From the NCBI GenBank assembly GCA_025357915.1, contig JANYLH010000027.1, forward strand, positions 101,305-165,304: a DNA stretch of 64,000 nucleotides, read 5' to 3'. The position numbers and the translations under genes were made by a program. This DNA is from Gammaproteobacteria bacterium (GTDB lineage Bacteria; Pseudomonadota; Gammaproteobacteria; Steroidobacterales; Steroidobacteraceae). A model generated the notes under the pieces. It worked only from the letters and a program-made list of their open reading frames with translations. It was not told the DNA's origin and did not search any database. Positions 43,917-52,447 of this stretch are shown here, in pieces. Positions within the stretch are counted from its first letter, which is position 1; every line of letters starts with the position of its first letter.

Positions 43917-44249
43917 GTGAGCCTCAGAGACCCTAACGTAGTGCGCCCGGGCGAGCGCAGGCGCGTCGCCATCGTCATTGCCAATCCCGCGATCTCGAGC
44001 ACCACCGGCTTCGCCAACGTGGAAGGGGATTTCGCGGACCACGCGGTGTGGAACTACGGACTGCTGGCGCGCGACCAGCACGTGATGCCGTGGCGCATCG
44101 AGGATGAACTGAAGCAGCTGGGCGCCAACTACGTGCGCTCCGGGCTGTGGCGCAGTTTCGCGGTCCGCGATGGGAATCTCATCACCGGGCAGCAGAAGTT
44201 TTCCGCCGCCGAGACCGCGCGCCTCGTCATCGAAGCCCTGGGACGCTAG
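43917..44249 (+). pseudogene. DJ-1/PfpI family protein with the catalytic middle deleted
   Basis: 110 residues against about 230 for the family. The first 31 residues (VAIVIANPAISSTTG) match the start of type 1 GATase-like DJ-1 proteins, and from GFANVEGDFADHAVW to the end (IEDELKQLGANYV, DGNLITGQQ) it matches their C-terminus. The middle with the nucleophile Cys and its GGH/CHG motifs is missing, with the frame kept. The junction falls at TTG/TGF, where both ends would encode Thr-Gly, so a short repeat may have driven the deletion. Unlikely to be active. Confidence 0.65.
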
Positions 44250-44260
44250 ACGTAACTACA

Positions 44261-44776
44261 ATGGGTATCGCGATCATCGGCGCCGGCAATGTCGGCATGG
44301 CACTGGGCAAGGCATTTGTCGCCAGGGGCGAGAGCGTCGTGTTCGGAGTGCCGGACCCGGCGAAATACCGGGACGCCGTGGCGAAGCTGGGCGCAGCGGC
44401 GAGTATTGGCGCGACTACGGCGGCGAGCGCGGCCAGCGAGACCGTGATTTTGGCGGTGCCTTATGCCGCGGCGGCGGCCGTTGCCGGCTCGATCCTCGAC
44501 TGGCACAACAAGATCCTCGTCGACGCCACCAATCCGCTGGCGCCAGGCCTCGCTGGCCTGAGCCTCGGGACCACCACCTCCGGTGCGGAACAGATCGCCG
44601 CGGCCGCCAGGGGCGCGCGCGTCATCGCCCTGGCGACCCTGATCGGCTTCGACGCGGTGGACTGTGGCGGGCTTCAGTCTGCCCGCTACCTGGAACCGCT
44701 GGCCATGACCTGGATCCACCTGGCCTTCAAGATGGGCCTCGGGCGCCGTTTCGCCTTTGCACGAGTGACGCGTTAA
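44261..44776 (+). pseudogene. F420-dependent NADP reductase-like protein with internal deletion
   Basis: 171 residues against about 205-215. The Rossmann start MGIAIIGAGNVGMALGKAF, VDATNPLAPG and TTSGAEQIA, and the C-terminus ARYLEPLAMTWIHLAFKMGLG are intact. Between GARVI and LIGFDAVDCG roughly 40 residues are absent, including the KAFNTTG motif that shapes the active site. Frame is kept. It lies 11 bases after the shortened DJ-1 gene and shares its fate. It may still bind NADP but is probably impaired. Confidence 0.6.
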
Positions 44777-44819
44777 CAATACGCCGCAACTGGTTCACTT
44801 AAATGGGTGGAATTTTGCG

Positions 44820-44848
44820 GTGTCACACAACTGTAATCGTGTGGTAAC
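44820..44848 (+). promoter_or_regulatory. Pho-box-like PhoB site before the PAP2 gene
   Basis: GTGTCACACAACTGTAAT (44820-44837) matches the Pho box CTGTCATAWAWCTGTMAY at 15 of 18 positions, with the two 7-base repeats spaced 11 bases as PhoB requires. A third, weaker repeat TGGTAAC follows at 44842-44848, again 11 bases on. It ends 26 bases before the PAP2 start. Confidence 0.55.
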
Positions 44849-44873
44849 CCGCCAGTAGCGTGTCCGGCACATC

Positions 44874-45416
44874 ATGCGGGGCATGAATCGTGCCCAGTTT
44901 GTGCTTGCCCGGTTCGATGACGCCGAATACCGGCTGTGTCGCAGCCTCAATCGCGCGGCGGAGTGGCCAGCATTCCGCGACACGATGCGGGTCGCGAGTC
45001 GCCTGGGCGACGGTGTGCTCTGGTACCTGATGCTCGCAGCGCTCCCGCTGCTGTTCGGCGCCGCCGCCATCCGGCCGGTGCTGATCATGGCGGCCACCGG
45101 GCTGGCCGGACTCCTGATCTACCGGCGGCTCAAGTCGACGCTGGTGCGCGAGCGGCCCTTCATCCGCCATCCGGCCATCTCCCTCGAGATGCCGGCGCTC
45201 GACCGTTACAGTTTTCCGTCCGGCCACACGCTGCACGCGGTGTGTTTCACCTGGCAGGCCGTGGCGCACTTTCCGGTACTCGGCTGGGTGCTGGTGCCCT
45301 CGGCTGCGCTGATCGCGCTGTCGCGCGTCGTGCTGGGGCTCCACTATCCCACCGATGTGATTGCCGGCGCCGCCATCGGCGCATTGCTCGCCGCCTGCGG
45401 GCTGGCACTCGCATGA
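44874..45416 (+). CDS. PAP2-family membrane phosphatase
   Basis: 180 residues with about five membrane segments. The three phosphatase motifs are complete: KSTLVRERP (87-95), PSGH (115-118) and SRVVLGLHYPTD (Ser150, Arg151, His157, Asp161). Such enzymes remove phosphate from phosphatidate or isoprenyl pyrophosphates. A Pho-box-like site lies upstream and a diacylglycerol-type glycosyltransferase starts 10 bases downstream, so phosphatidate to diacylglycerol is the likely reaction here. An alternative start is ATG 44883. Confidence 0.88.
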   Translation: MRGMNRAQFVLARFDDAEYRLCRSLNRAAEWPAFRDTMRVASRLGDGVLWYLMLAALPLLFGAAAIRPVLIMAATGLAGLLIYRRLKSTLVRERPFIRHPAISLEMPALDRYSFPSGHTLHAVCFTWQAVAHFPVLGWVLVPSAALIALSRVVLGLHYPTDVIAGAAIGALLAACGLALA

Positions 45417-45426
45417 GCCAGCGCTG

Positions 45427-46662
45427 ATGCGGGTGCTGTTTGTCTCGGACGTCTATTTCCCGCGTGTCAACGGCGTCTCCACTTCCATCGCGACTTTCCG
45501 CGCCGACCTGAGCGCGGCCGGCGTCGACACCACGCTGGTCGTGCCGCAATACGCCGCCGCGCCGGCGCTCGCCGATGACCAGGAAGTGATCCGCGTACCC
45601 TCGGGCGGCGTGCCGCGCGATCCGGAGGACCGCCGCATGCTCTGGCGCGCGCTGCAAAGCACGCTGCAGGGGTTGCGCGGCCGGCGCTTCGACCTGGTGC
45701 ATATCCACACGCCGTTCCTGGCGCACTATGCCGGCGTGGGCTTCGCGCGCGCCGCTGGCATTCCCGCGGTCGAGACCTACCACACCTTTTTCGAGGAATA
45801 CCTGCATCACTACGTGCCATTCCTGCCGCGTGCGCTTGGCCGGCGCCTGGCGCGAGCGGTCACGCGCTCGCAGTGCGCGCAGGTGGACGCCATCGTCGCT
45901 CCTTCCCAGCCCATGCGCGACATGCTCGGAGCGATCGGCGTGCGGCAGCCCGTGCAGGTCATACCGACGGGGCTGCCGGCCGACCGGTTTGCGCCCGGCG
46001 AGGGCGCGCGCTTCCGCCGCGAGCACGGACTCCCGGAGGGGCGGCCGCTGCTGCTGTACGTCGGACGCGTGGCGCACGAAAAGAACATCGGCTTCCTGAT
46101 CGACAGTTTCGCCGAGATCCGGCGCGCGCGGCCGGACGCGCTGCTGCTCATCGCGGGCGAAGGCCCGGCACGAAGTGCGCTGGCGGCGCAGGTTGCCGGC
46201 CTGGGCCTGGCGCGCGAGGTCGTGTTCGTGGGTTACCTCGATCGCGAGCGGGCGCTGGCCGATTGCTACGCGGCCGCGTCAGTGTTCGTGTTTGCCTCGC
46301 GCACCGAGACCCAGGGGCTGGTGCTGCTCGAGGCCATGGCGCAGGGCTGTGCCGTGGTATCGACGGCGCATCTGGGCACGGCATCCATCCTGCAGGCGGG
46401 GTGCGGTGCGCGCGTGGCGCCGGACGAACCCGTGGCCTTCGCCCAGGCCGTAATCGATCTGCTGAACGACCCGGAGCGCGCAGCCCGTTGTGGCACGCAG
46501 GCCCGGGCCTATGCGCACGGCTGGGCCTCCAGCCTGATGGCCGGGCGCATGCGGGATTTCTACGCGGACCAGTTGGCGCGCGCTAAGATTCACCCGGAGC
46601 CTGCCGTGCCGGCCGTGCCCGGGGAGTCGCATGAGCGCAAAGCGTGCCTTGATAGTCGATGA
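45427..46662 (+). CDS. GT4 glycosyltransferase, diacylglycerol glycosyltransferase-like
   Basis: 411 residues, GT-B fold. The N-terminus FVSDVYFPRVNGVSTSI and the segment ETYHTFFEEYLHHYVPF resemble diacylglycerol glucosyltransferases (HTYHTxYExYxHY). The C-terminal nucleotide-sugar domain has GRVAHEKNIGFLI and the EX7E motif in RTETQGLVLLEAM. It probably glycosylates a lipid at the inner face of the membrane. Coupled to the PAP2 gene, which would supply diacylglycerol. The last 60 residues are Ala/Pro-rich and its end overlaps the receiver-domain gene by 32 bases. Confidence 0.82.
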   Translation: MRVLFVSDVYFPRVNGVSTSIATFRADLSAAGVDTTLVVPQYAAAPALADDQEVIRVPSGGVPRDPEDRRMLWRALQSTLQGLRGRRFDLVHIHTPFLAHYAGVGFARAAGIPAVETYHTFFEEYLHHYVPFLPRALGRRLARAVTRSQCAQVDAIVAPSQPMRDMLGAIGVRQPVQVIPTGLPADRFAPGEGARFRREHGLPEGRPLLLYVGRVAHEKNIGFLIDSFAEIRRARPDALLLIAGEGPARSALAAQVAGLGLAREVVFVGYLDRERALADCYAAASVFVFASRTETQGLVLLEAMAQGCAVVSTAHLGTASILQAGCGARVAPDEPVAFAQAVIDLLNDPERAARCGTQARAYAHGWASSLMAGRMRDFYADQLARAKIHPEPAVPAVPGESHERKACLDSR

Positions 46663-47953
46663 TTCGCGTTCCGCACGCACTTTCCTGACCCGCATACTCG
46701 AGCGCTACGACCTCAAGGTCGATGGCGCCGGCTCCGCCGAGGAAGCCATCGAATACCTCGCGGCCGAGCGGCCGGACGTGATCTTCATGGATCACCTGAT
46801 GCCCGGCATGGACGGCTTCCAGGCGCTGGCCGCGATCAAGAGCGATCCGCGCACGGCCTCTATCCCGGTCATGATGTACACCTCGCAGGAAGGCGAGCTG
46901 TACCTGAAGCAGGCGCAGGCGCTGGGCGCGCTGGGCGTGCTGCCGAAGCAGACGCGAGCCGATGATGTCAGCCGCGCGCTCGAGCAGCTGCGCATCCTCG
47001 AGGGGCGGCCACCGGAAGCCGCGCCCGCTGCGAAGGCGGTGGCAACCTCCGCCGCGACGATCGCCGCGACGATCGCGGGCCCCGCCGCGCCCGAGCCGGT
47101 CGCGGGCCTGACCCCACAGATGCGCGCGCAGCTCGACGCGCTGCTGCACGACCACGGCATCGAAATGCGTCGCTTCGTCACGCAGTCGCTCGAGCAGCAT
47201 GCCGGGCAGATCATCAATGAAATGCGCGCGCTCATGGACGATCCGGCCGGGCAGGGTGCTGCTGCGGTGCCCGCTGAGCCGGGCGCGGCGCCACGGCCGT
47301 TGCGCGGAGGTCGCGCCGCGCTCTGGCTCGCTGCTGCGGCCGCGGCCACAGCGGCGATCGCCGGCCTGTTCTGGTACCGCGCCACCCAGGATGAAGCGCG
47401 GCTCGCCGCACGCCTGGCCGCCGTCGCCACCCGAACGAACCAGGTCGCGGTGCAAGCCACGCCATCCACATCTGTGCCGGTGGCCGCGCCCGCACCGGAC
47501 ACGACAGTGCTGGTCGAGACGGTGCCCTTCGGCGAGCCGCCGCTGGCGGGTGAACGCGTCGAGCCCGTGCGCTCGCTCCTGAATCGGCTCGCCGCTGAGG
47601 GGTTTCGTGGCGTGGTTGAGATCCGCAGCTACGCCGGGCGCTTCTGTATGCAGGGCAGTGCCGGCGCCCGGGTGCTGCCAGCCGCCGACGTCGGTTACGC
47701 GCAATGCATCCAGGTAGGCAATCCGGTCGATTCTGGCGACCTGGTGAGCGGCGAATCGCCTGACTTTGCCCTCATGCTGGCCGCGCAGAGCAGTCGCGGC
47801 CGGGGCTCCATCGACGTCCAGCTCATGCGTGGCGCCGCGGATGAGCTGGCGACGCCTTACCCGCCGATTTCCACGCCGCTGACCGCGGGTGAATGGAATC
47901 GCGCCGCCGCGGCCAACAACCGCGTGGAAGTGCACACGCGCCCGCTCCCTTGA
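46631..47953 (+). CDS. Membrane-tethered receiver-domain protein
   Basis: 440 residues. A receiver domain (1-122) has DD at 10-11, the phosphoacceptor Asp54 in FMDHLMPGMDG and Lys106 in VLPKQT. An Ala/Pro linker and a helical segment (about 160-203) lead to one membrane helix (229-249), then a 190-residue C-terminal region outside the cytoplasm, ending NNRVEVHTRP, weakly like the end of OmpA-type domains. There is no DNA-binding output. The GGGGAG five bases before ATG supports the start. A receiver joined to an extracytoplasmic domain is unusual. Confidence 0.8.
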   Translation: MSAKRALIVDDSRSARTFLTRILERYDLKVDGAGSAEEAIEYLAAERPDVIFMDHLMPGMDGFQALAAIKSDPRTASIPVMMYTSQEGELYLKQAQALGALGVLPKQTRADDVSRALEQLRILEGRPPEAAPAAKAVATSAATIAATIAGPAAPEPVAGLTPQMRAQLDALLHDHGIEMRRFVTQSLEQHAGQIINEMRALMDDPAGQGAAAVPAEPGAAPRPLRGGRAALWLAAAAAATAAIAGLFWYRATQDEARLAARLAAVATRTNQVAVQATPSTSVPVAAPAPDTTVLVETVPFGEPPLAGERVEPVRSLLNRLAAEGFRGVVEIRSYAGRFCMQGSAGARVLPAADVGYAQCIQVGNPVDSGDLVSGESPDFALMLAAQSSRGRGSIDVQLMRGAADELATPYPPISTPLTAGEWNRAAAANNRVEVHTRPLP

Positions 47954-48957
47954 CGCAAGCGCCGCCTCCGGCCCTCGCGCAGCAGCACGCGGCGGACTAC
48001 CAGCCGCCCGCCTGGCTGCGCGGATCGCACCTGCAATCGATCCTGCCGAGCCTGCCGCCGCGCCGCTACTGGACGCAGTGGCGCGCGCGCGCCCTCATCG
48101 CCGCGGCACGGCCCTGGATGCTCGATTGCGGGGACGGGGTGCGGCTGCAGGCGTGGCACAGCGCTAACCCCGCGTCGCTGCAACGCACCGCCGTGCTGCT
48201 GCACGGCTGGGAGGGCAGCGCCGATTCCTGCTACGTGCTCTCGCTCGCGACGCTCCTCTACGCGCAGGGGTATGACATCGTGCGCCTGAACCTGCGCGAT
48301 CATGGCGGCACGCAGCCGCTCAACCGCGGCTTGTTTCATTCCTGCCGGTTGGGCGACGTGACCGGCGCGCTGCGCGCGATTGCCGGGCTTTGCGGCACGC
48401 ACAGCCTGTACCTCGCGGGTTTCTCGCTGGGCGGAAATTTCCTGCTGCGTGCCTGCGCCGAGCCAGGGCTGCCCTCGGGCGTTGCCGGCGTGGTCGCGAT
48501 TTCGCCAGTGCTCGACCCCGATCACACGCTGCGCGCGCTCGAGGAAGGGTGGCCGGTGTATCACGCCTACTTCGTGCGCCGCTGGTCGCGCTCGCTCCGG
48601 TTCAAGCAACGCTGCTGGCCCGGGGTCTACGATTTCACCGAATTGCTCCGTTCGCGGAGCCTGCGGATCATGACCGATGTGCTGGTGCGCGAATGCACCG
48701 ATTTTGCCGACAGCGCCGCCTATCTTGACGGCTACTCGATCACGGGCGCGCGTCTGCAGACGCTGAGCGTACCCGCACGCATCCTGGCCGCCGATGACGA
48801 CCCGATCATTCCAGCGGCCGGCCTTGTGAGGTTGTCGCCGACACCGCTCCTGCGAATCACCCGTACCGCGCACGGCGGGCATTGCGGGTTCCTGTCCGGA
48901 GTCTTCGCCCCGGCATACGCAGACTTATATGCGGCCGGCCAGTTCGCCCGCTTCTAG
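47950..48957 (+). CDS. YheT-family alpha/beta hydrolase
   Basis: 335 residues from TTG 47950 (TTGA overlap with the previous stop); ATG 47893 is an alternative. WLRGSHLQSILPSL is the family's N-terminal mark, HGWEGS the oxyanion loop, GFSLGGN contains the nucleophile Ser159, and Asp in ADDDPIIP and His in HGGHCGF complete the triad. YheT/ABHD1-type esterases act on lipid esters. Its stop overlaps the convergent FGGY kinase stop. Confidence 0.87.
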   Translation: MTQAPPPALAQQHAADYQPPAWLRGSHLQSILPSLPPRRYWTQWRARALIAAARPWMLDCGDGVRLQAWHSANPASLQRTAVLLHGWEGSADSCYVLSLATLLYAQGYDIVRLNLRDHGGTQPLNRGLFHSCRLGDVTGALRAIAGLCGTHSLYLAGFSLGGNFLLRACAEPGLPSGVAGVVAISPVLDPDHTLRALEEGWPVYHAYFVRRWSRSLRFKQRCWPGVYDFTELLRSRSLRIMTDVLVRECTDFADSAAYLDGYSITGARLQTLSVPARILAADDDPIIPAAGLVRLSPTPLLRITRTAHGGHCGFLSGVFAPAYADLYAAGQFARF

Positions 48958-50411
48958 CTCCCGGCTTCGGCGACGCTGTCCATGAAGCGCTGGTAACGCG
49001 CGCGCAACGCCTGATCAGGTTCGGGTAGCCAGGTCTGCGCCGGCGCGCTGGCCCACTGCGAGGCCAGTTGCGGGGCGGCGAGCCGGGCGACGCCGCGGGC
49101 GCTGGCTTCGGCGTTGGCCACTTGCACGGGCAGACCGAGCAGTGAGGCGAGCCGCCGGCACAACCACTGCGAGCGGCTCATGCCGCCGGTCAGCAGCACG
49201 CGGCGCGGCGCCCCGGCCTGCTTGGCAAGCAACTGCGCATTGGCCGCGATCATGAAGGCGACGCTTTCGATCACGGCGGCGAAACGTACCAGCGTTGCGC
49301 TGGTCGCGTCTGGCGCATCGATGAAGTGCGAGTCCATCACCGGGCGCCACCAGGGCGAGCCCATGCCGCCGATGCCGTTGACGAACACCGGGAGCGCCGC
49401 GCTTGCCGGAAGCGTGTCGAGCGCGGCCCACAGCGATTGTTCCGCGCAGTTTTCCTGCGCGCAGAACCAGCTCACGGCAGCGCCAGCGCCGTTGACCGTG
49501 CCTTCGAGCGAATAGATCGCCCCGCCACTGTCGCGGCTGAGGACGCTGCCGAGCAGCGGCGCCGGTGCGGCAGGGCGGGAGGCGAGCGGGCGCTGGATGA
49601 ATGCGCCGGTGCCGAGGTTCACGTATACGCTCGCCGCATCAGGAGCGCCGTCGGCATAGGGAACCGCCGACTGGTCGCCCGTGACCGCGCGCAGTTCAGT
49701 GGCTCCGCCGGCGAGGCGCAGCGTGCCCCAGGCGCCACGCGTGGGCGCATGCGCCGGCAGCCACGCGCGTTCAATGGCAAACAGCCCGAGCAGTTCGCCG
49801 GACCAGTCGAGCCGCTGCGAGTCGAACAGCAGCGTGCGCGAGGCATTCGCCGCGTCGACCAGGGCAACGCCGCCGGCAGCTGCCGGGTCGCTGCTGAGGC
49901 GCAGCGCCAGGAAGCTGGCGAGCGGCGCCGCCAGCAGGTCGCCCGCGGCGGCAGCGCGGGCCACCGCCGGGAGATGCTCCAGGCACCAGCGGATCTTGCT
50001 GGCTCCGTAGTGGGCGGAGAGCGGCAGGCCGGTGAGCTCGCGGACGCGCGCGGCGTGCGCTGACAACGTGCCGAGCCAGGCCGCGTTGCGATGATCCTGC
50101 CATGAGATCGCGGGCGCCAGCGCCAGGCCGCGACCGCGCGTACAGCAGACGATGGTCGAGCGCTGCACCGCGAGTCCGGCTGCGATCACCTCGAGTTCCG
50201 GATGCGTGGCGCGCGCCCCGGCCACCGCCTCATCGGCGGCCGCGCGGAGCGAGTGCACGAGCTCGTCCGCGTCCTGCTCGACCTGCGCAATGGCGGGGTG
50301 CTGTGTGGCCACCGGCACGACCGCGCTGGCCAGGATCATGCCGGTAGCGTCGAACAGGCAGGCGCGGCTGGCGTGGCTCCCCTGGTCGAGAGCCAGCACG
50401 CAACGGGTCAT
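48954..50411 (-). CDS. FGGY-family carbohydrate kinase, glycerol-kinase-like
   Basis: 485 residues. ALDQGSHASRACLFD is the N-terminal ATP-phosphate loop (GlpK has DQGTTSSR), with VQRSTIVCC, YVNLGTGAF and the C-terminal TGGMSRSQWLCRRLASLL all matching the FGGY fold. The loop change means it may not be a true glycerol kinase. It is last in a tight operon with a GlpD-like dehydrogenase (ATGA overlap) and a glycerophosphodiesterase, so glycerol or a related polyol is the likely substrate. Confidence 0.82.
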   Translation of the reverse strand: MTRCVLALDQGSHASRACLFDATGMILASAVVPVATQHPAIAQVEQDADELVHSLRAAADEAVAGARATHPELEVIAAGLAVQRSTIVCCTRGRGLALAPAISWQDHRNAAWLGTLSAHAARVRELTGLPLSAHYGASKIRWCLEHLPAVARAAAAGDLLAAPLASFLALRLSSDPAAAGGVALVDAANASRTLLFDSQRLDWSGELLGLFAIERAWLPAHAPTRGAWGTLRLAGGATELRAVTGDQSAVPYADGAPDAASVYVNLGTGAFIQRPLASRPAAPAPLLGSVLSRDSGGAIYSLEGTVNGAGAAVSWFCAQENCAEQSLWAALDTLPASAALPVFVNGIGGMGSPWWRPVMDSHFIDAPDATSATLVRFAAVIESVAFMIAANAQLLAKQAGAPRRVLLTGGMSRSQWLCRRLASLLGLPVQVANAEASARGVARLAAPQLASQWASAPAQTWLPEPDQALRARYQRFMDSVAEAGS

Positions 50412-51589
50412 GACGGATGCAGCTCCAGCTCGTCGGTGCGGGCCAGCGCGCGGCGTTGCGGTAGCGAGGGCGCGAGCTGCGCCATGGCCCGCGCCGCTAC
50501 CGCGCGCCAGGTCGTGAGCTTGCCGCCGTAGATCGACACTACCCGCGGCCGCGAGCGGCGGTCGGGTACCAGCAGTGTTTCGCGCGAGCGGTGGAAGGCG
50601 TGGCCGCCGCCAGCGGGCAGCACACGGAGCCCCGCAAAGGCGCCGCGCACCTCCGAGGCCGCCGCATCGCGATATTTCGGAAAATAGTGGCGCAGCACGC
50701 CCAACAGGTAGTGAACTTCGTGCGGACCCGGAGTGACCGCCGCCGGGTCGCCATGGAAACGCACTTCGGTCGTGCCCACCAGCAGCTGCGTTCGCCAGGG
50801 CATGACGAATATCGCGCGCCCGTCGCGCGGGCTCTCCAGGTAGTAGACGCCCTGCTGCGGCGGGCCGTCGAGCACCAGGTGCGTGCCCTGGACGAGTTCG
50901 AGCGCCGGTACGCTGATGGCGGGGGTGATGCAGCGTGCCAGGGCGTCCGCCCAGGGGCCCGCGGCGTTGACCAGCACGCGCGCCGTGCATTCCAGCTCGC
51001 TCCCGCCCTGCAGGTAGCGGATCCGCACTTCATCGCCGGCCAGCGTCGCAGCGGTGAAGCGCGCCGGAACCGCGAGCTGCGCGCCCAGTGACTGCGCCGA
51101 ACGCATGACCGCCGCGGTGAGCAGCGCATCGTCGGTCTGCGCATCGTGGTACCAGAACACCTGGCGGAGCCCGTGCGTGTCGAGTCCATCGAGCTGCGCC
51201 CAGTCGCTGCGCGGCACGGTGCCAAAGCTTGCCGCCGCATCGAAACCGGCAAGCAGCGCGTACAGTGACAGGCCGACACGCAGCTGCCAGGGCGCGCGTC
51301 GACTGTGATCGTAAACAGGAATGAAGAACTTCTGCAGGTGCACGAGTTCGGGGGCGAGCCTCAGCATGAGCGCGCGCTCGTGCAGGCTCTCGCGCACCAG
51401 CCGCAGTTGTCCCGACTCGAGATAACGCAGGCCGCCGTGTATCAGTTTGCTTGAGCGGCTCGACGAGCCCGCCGCGATGGCCTCCTGCTCGAGCAGCAAC
51501 ACGGAATGCCCGCAGGCTGCAACGGCCTGGGCAACGCCGGCGCCGTGGACGCCGCCGCCGGCCACGACGACATCGTAGTGGCCGCTCAT
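50408..51589 (-). CDS. GlpD-like FAD-dependent glycerol-3-phosphate dehydrogenase
   Basis: 393 residues, FAD oxidoreductase. It starts YDVVVAGGGVHGAGVAQAVA, followed by SSSRSSKLIHGGLRYLE, the GlpD motif. The C-terminal SIYGGKLTTWRA is also GlpD-typical. E. coli GlpD is 501 residues; the C-terminal helical DAO_C domain is missing here. It should oxidise glycerol-3-phosphate to dihydroxyacetone phosphate at the membrane. It overlaps GDPD and FGGY kinase genes by four bases on each side. Confidence 0.86.
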   Translation of the reverse strand: MSGHYDVVVAGGGVHGAGVAQAVAACGHSVLLLEQEAIAAGSSSRSSKLIHGGLRYLESGQLRLVRESLHERALMLRLAPELVHLQKFFIPVYDHSRRAPWQLRVGLSLYALLAGFDAAASFGTVPRSDWAQLDGLDTHGLRQVFWYHDAQTDDALLTAAVMRSAQSLGAQLAVPARFTAATLAGDEVRIRYLQGGSELECTARVLVNAAGPWADALARCITPAISVPALELVQGTHLVLDGPPQQGVYYLESPRDGRAIFVMPWRTQLLVGTTEVRFHGDPAAVTPGPHEVHYLLGVLRHYFPKYRDAAASEVRGAFAGLRVLPAGGGHAFHRSRETLLVPDRRSRPRVVSIYGGKLTTWRAVAARAMAQLAPSLPQRRALARTDELELHPS

Positions 51590-52341
51590 GGCGGAGTGCG
51601 CAGCCCGCGCAGCGCAGCGGACATGTCCCGGACGGCCATGGTCTCGATGTAGTCGGCGCCGCGCTCCGCGAGACTCAGCGCCAGTGGGAGAGTCGCCACC
51701 TCGTAGACGACCCAGCGCCACGGGCCCTGCCACAAACGCCTGGCCGGCGGCAGCTTCTCGTGGTTGCAGAACAGGAACTGCGGCTGCAGGGCCTCGTATT
51801 TCAGGCGGCTGTGATCATCGGCGGCCTCGAGCACCCAGCCGATGGGCGCATCGCCGAGGCGCCGCGCGCGATGTATGGCCCCGAGGTCAAAGGAAATCAC
51901 CACGCACTGCGCGCGCCAGGGCTTGATCGCCTCGATCACCTGCGAAACCACGTGGTCGTGCCCGAACTGGACCAGGCTTGCGCGCTTGATCTCGATGAAT
52001 ACCGTGATTTCCGGACGCCCGGTAAGGAGCTGCAGCACCTCACGGAGCAGTGGCAGGCGCGTACCGCTGAAGCGCGCGCCGAAACGCTGGGTTTCCGCGG
52101 CCTCGATACTCGCCAGTTCGCTGGCATCATGGTCGAACACGCTTCCCGGGAGCCCGGTGGTGCGCGCCAGCAGGTGATCGTGGATGACGACCGGCACGCC
52201 GTCGCGGCTGAGCTGCACGTCGAGCTCCAGGAAACGCACGCCCAGCTCCAGCGCCGAAACAAAGGCGGGCAAGGTGTTTTCCGGAAACTCGACCGAGTTG
52301 CCGCGGTGCGCCACGAGGTGTATGAGCCGCGCTGCGTTCAA
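51586..52341 (-). CDS. Glycerophosphodiester phosphodiesterase
   Basis: 251 residues, TIM barrel. HRGNSVEFPENT and LELDVQLSRDGVPVVIHD hold the catalytic His and metal ligands, FIEIKR is the third metal site, and no signal peptide is present, so it is cytoplasmic (UgpQ-like). It hydrolyses glycerophosphodiesters to glycerol-3-phosphate, which the coupled dehydrogenase uses. TTG start at 52341, with a perfect -10 about 33 bases upstream. Confidence 0.9.
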   Translation of the reverse strand: MNAARLIHLVAHRGNSVEFPENTLPAFVSALELGVRFLELDVQLSRDGVPVVIHDHLLARTTGLPGSVFDHDASELASIEAAETQRFGARFSGTRLPLLREVLQLLTGRPEITVFIEIKRASLVQFGHDHVVSQVIEAIKPWRAQCVVISFDLGAIHRARRLGDAPIGWVLEAADDHSRLKYEALQPQFLFCNHEKLPPARRLWQGPWRWVVYEVATLPLALSLAERGADYIETMAVRDMSAALRGLRTPP

Positions 52342-52373
52342 GATGACGGTCCGTCTGATATCGCCAGCCGCAA

Positions 52374-52379
52374 ATTATA
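52374..52379 (-). promoter_or_regulatory. -10 element of the glycerophosphodiesterase operon
   Basis: TATAAT on the minus strand, a perfect match, 33 bases before the TTG start. The -35 region 17 bases away reads GCAATT, a poor match, so activation by a regulator is possible. Confidence 0.5.
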
Positions 52380-52447
52380 GCGGGCCCGGCACCATGAATT
52401 GCGAGAAGCCGGTTCGGGCCCGGCCACCGGCAGGCGTACGCGCGGAA

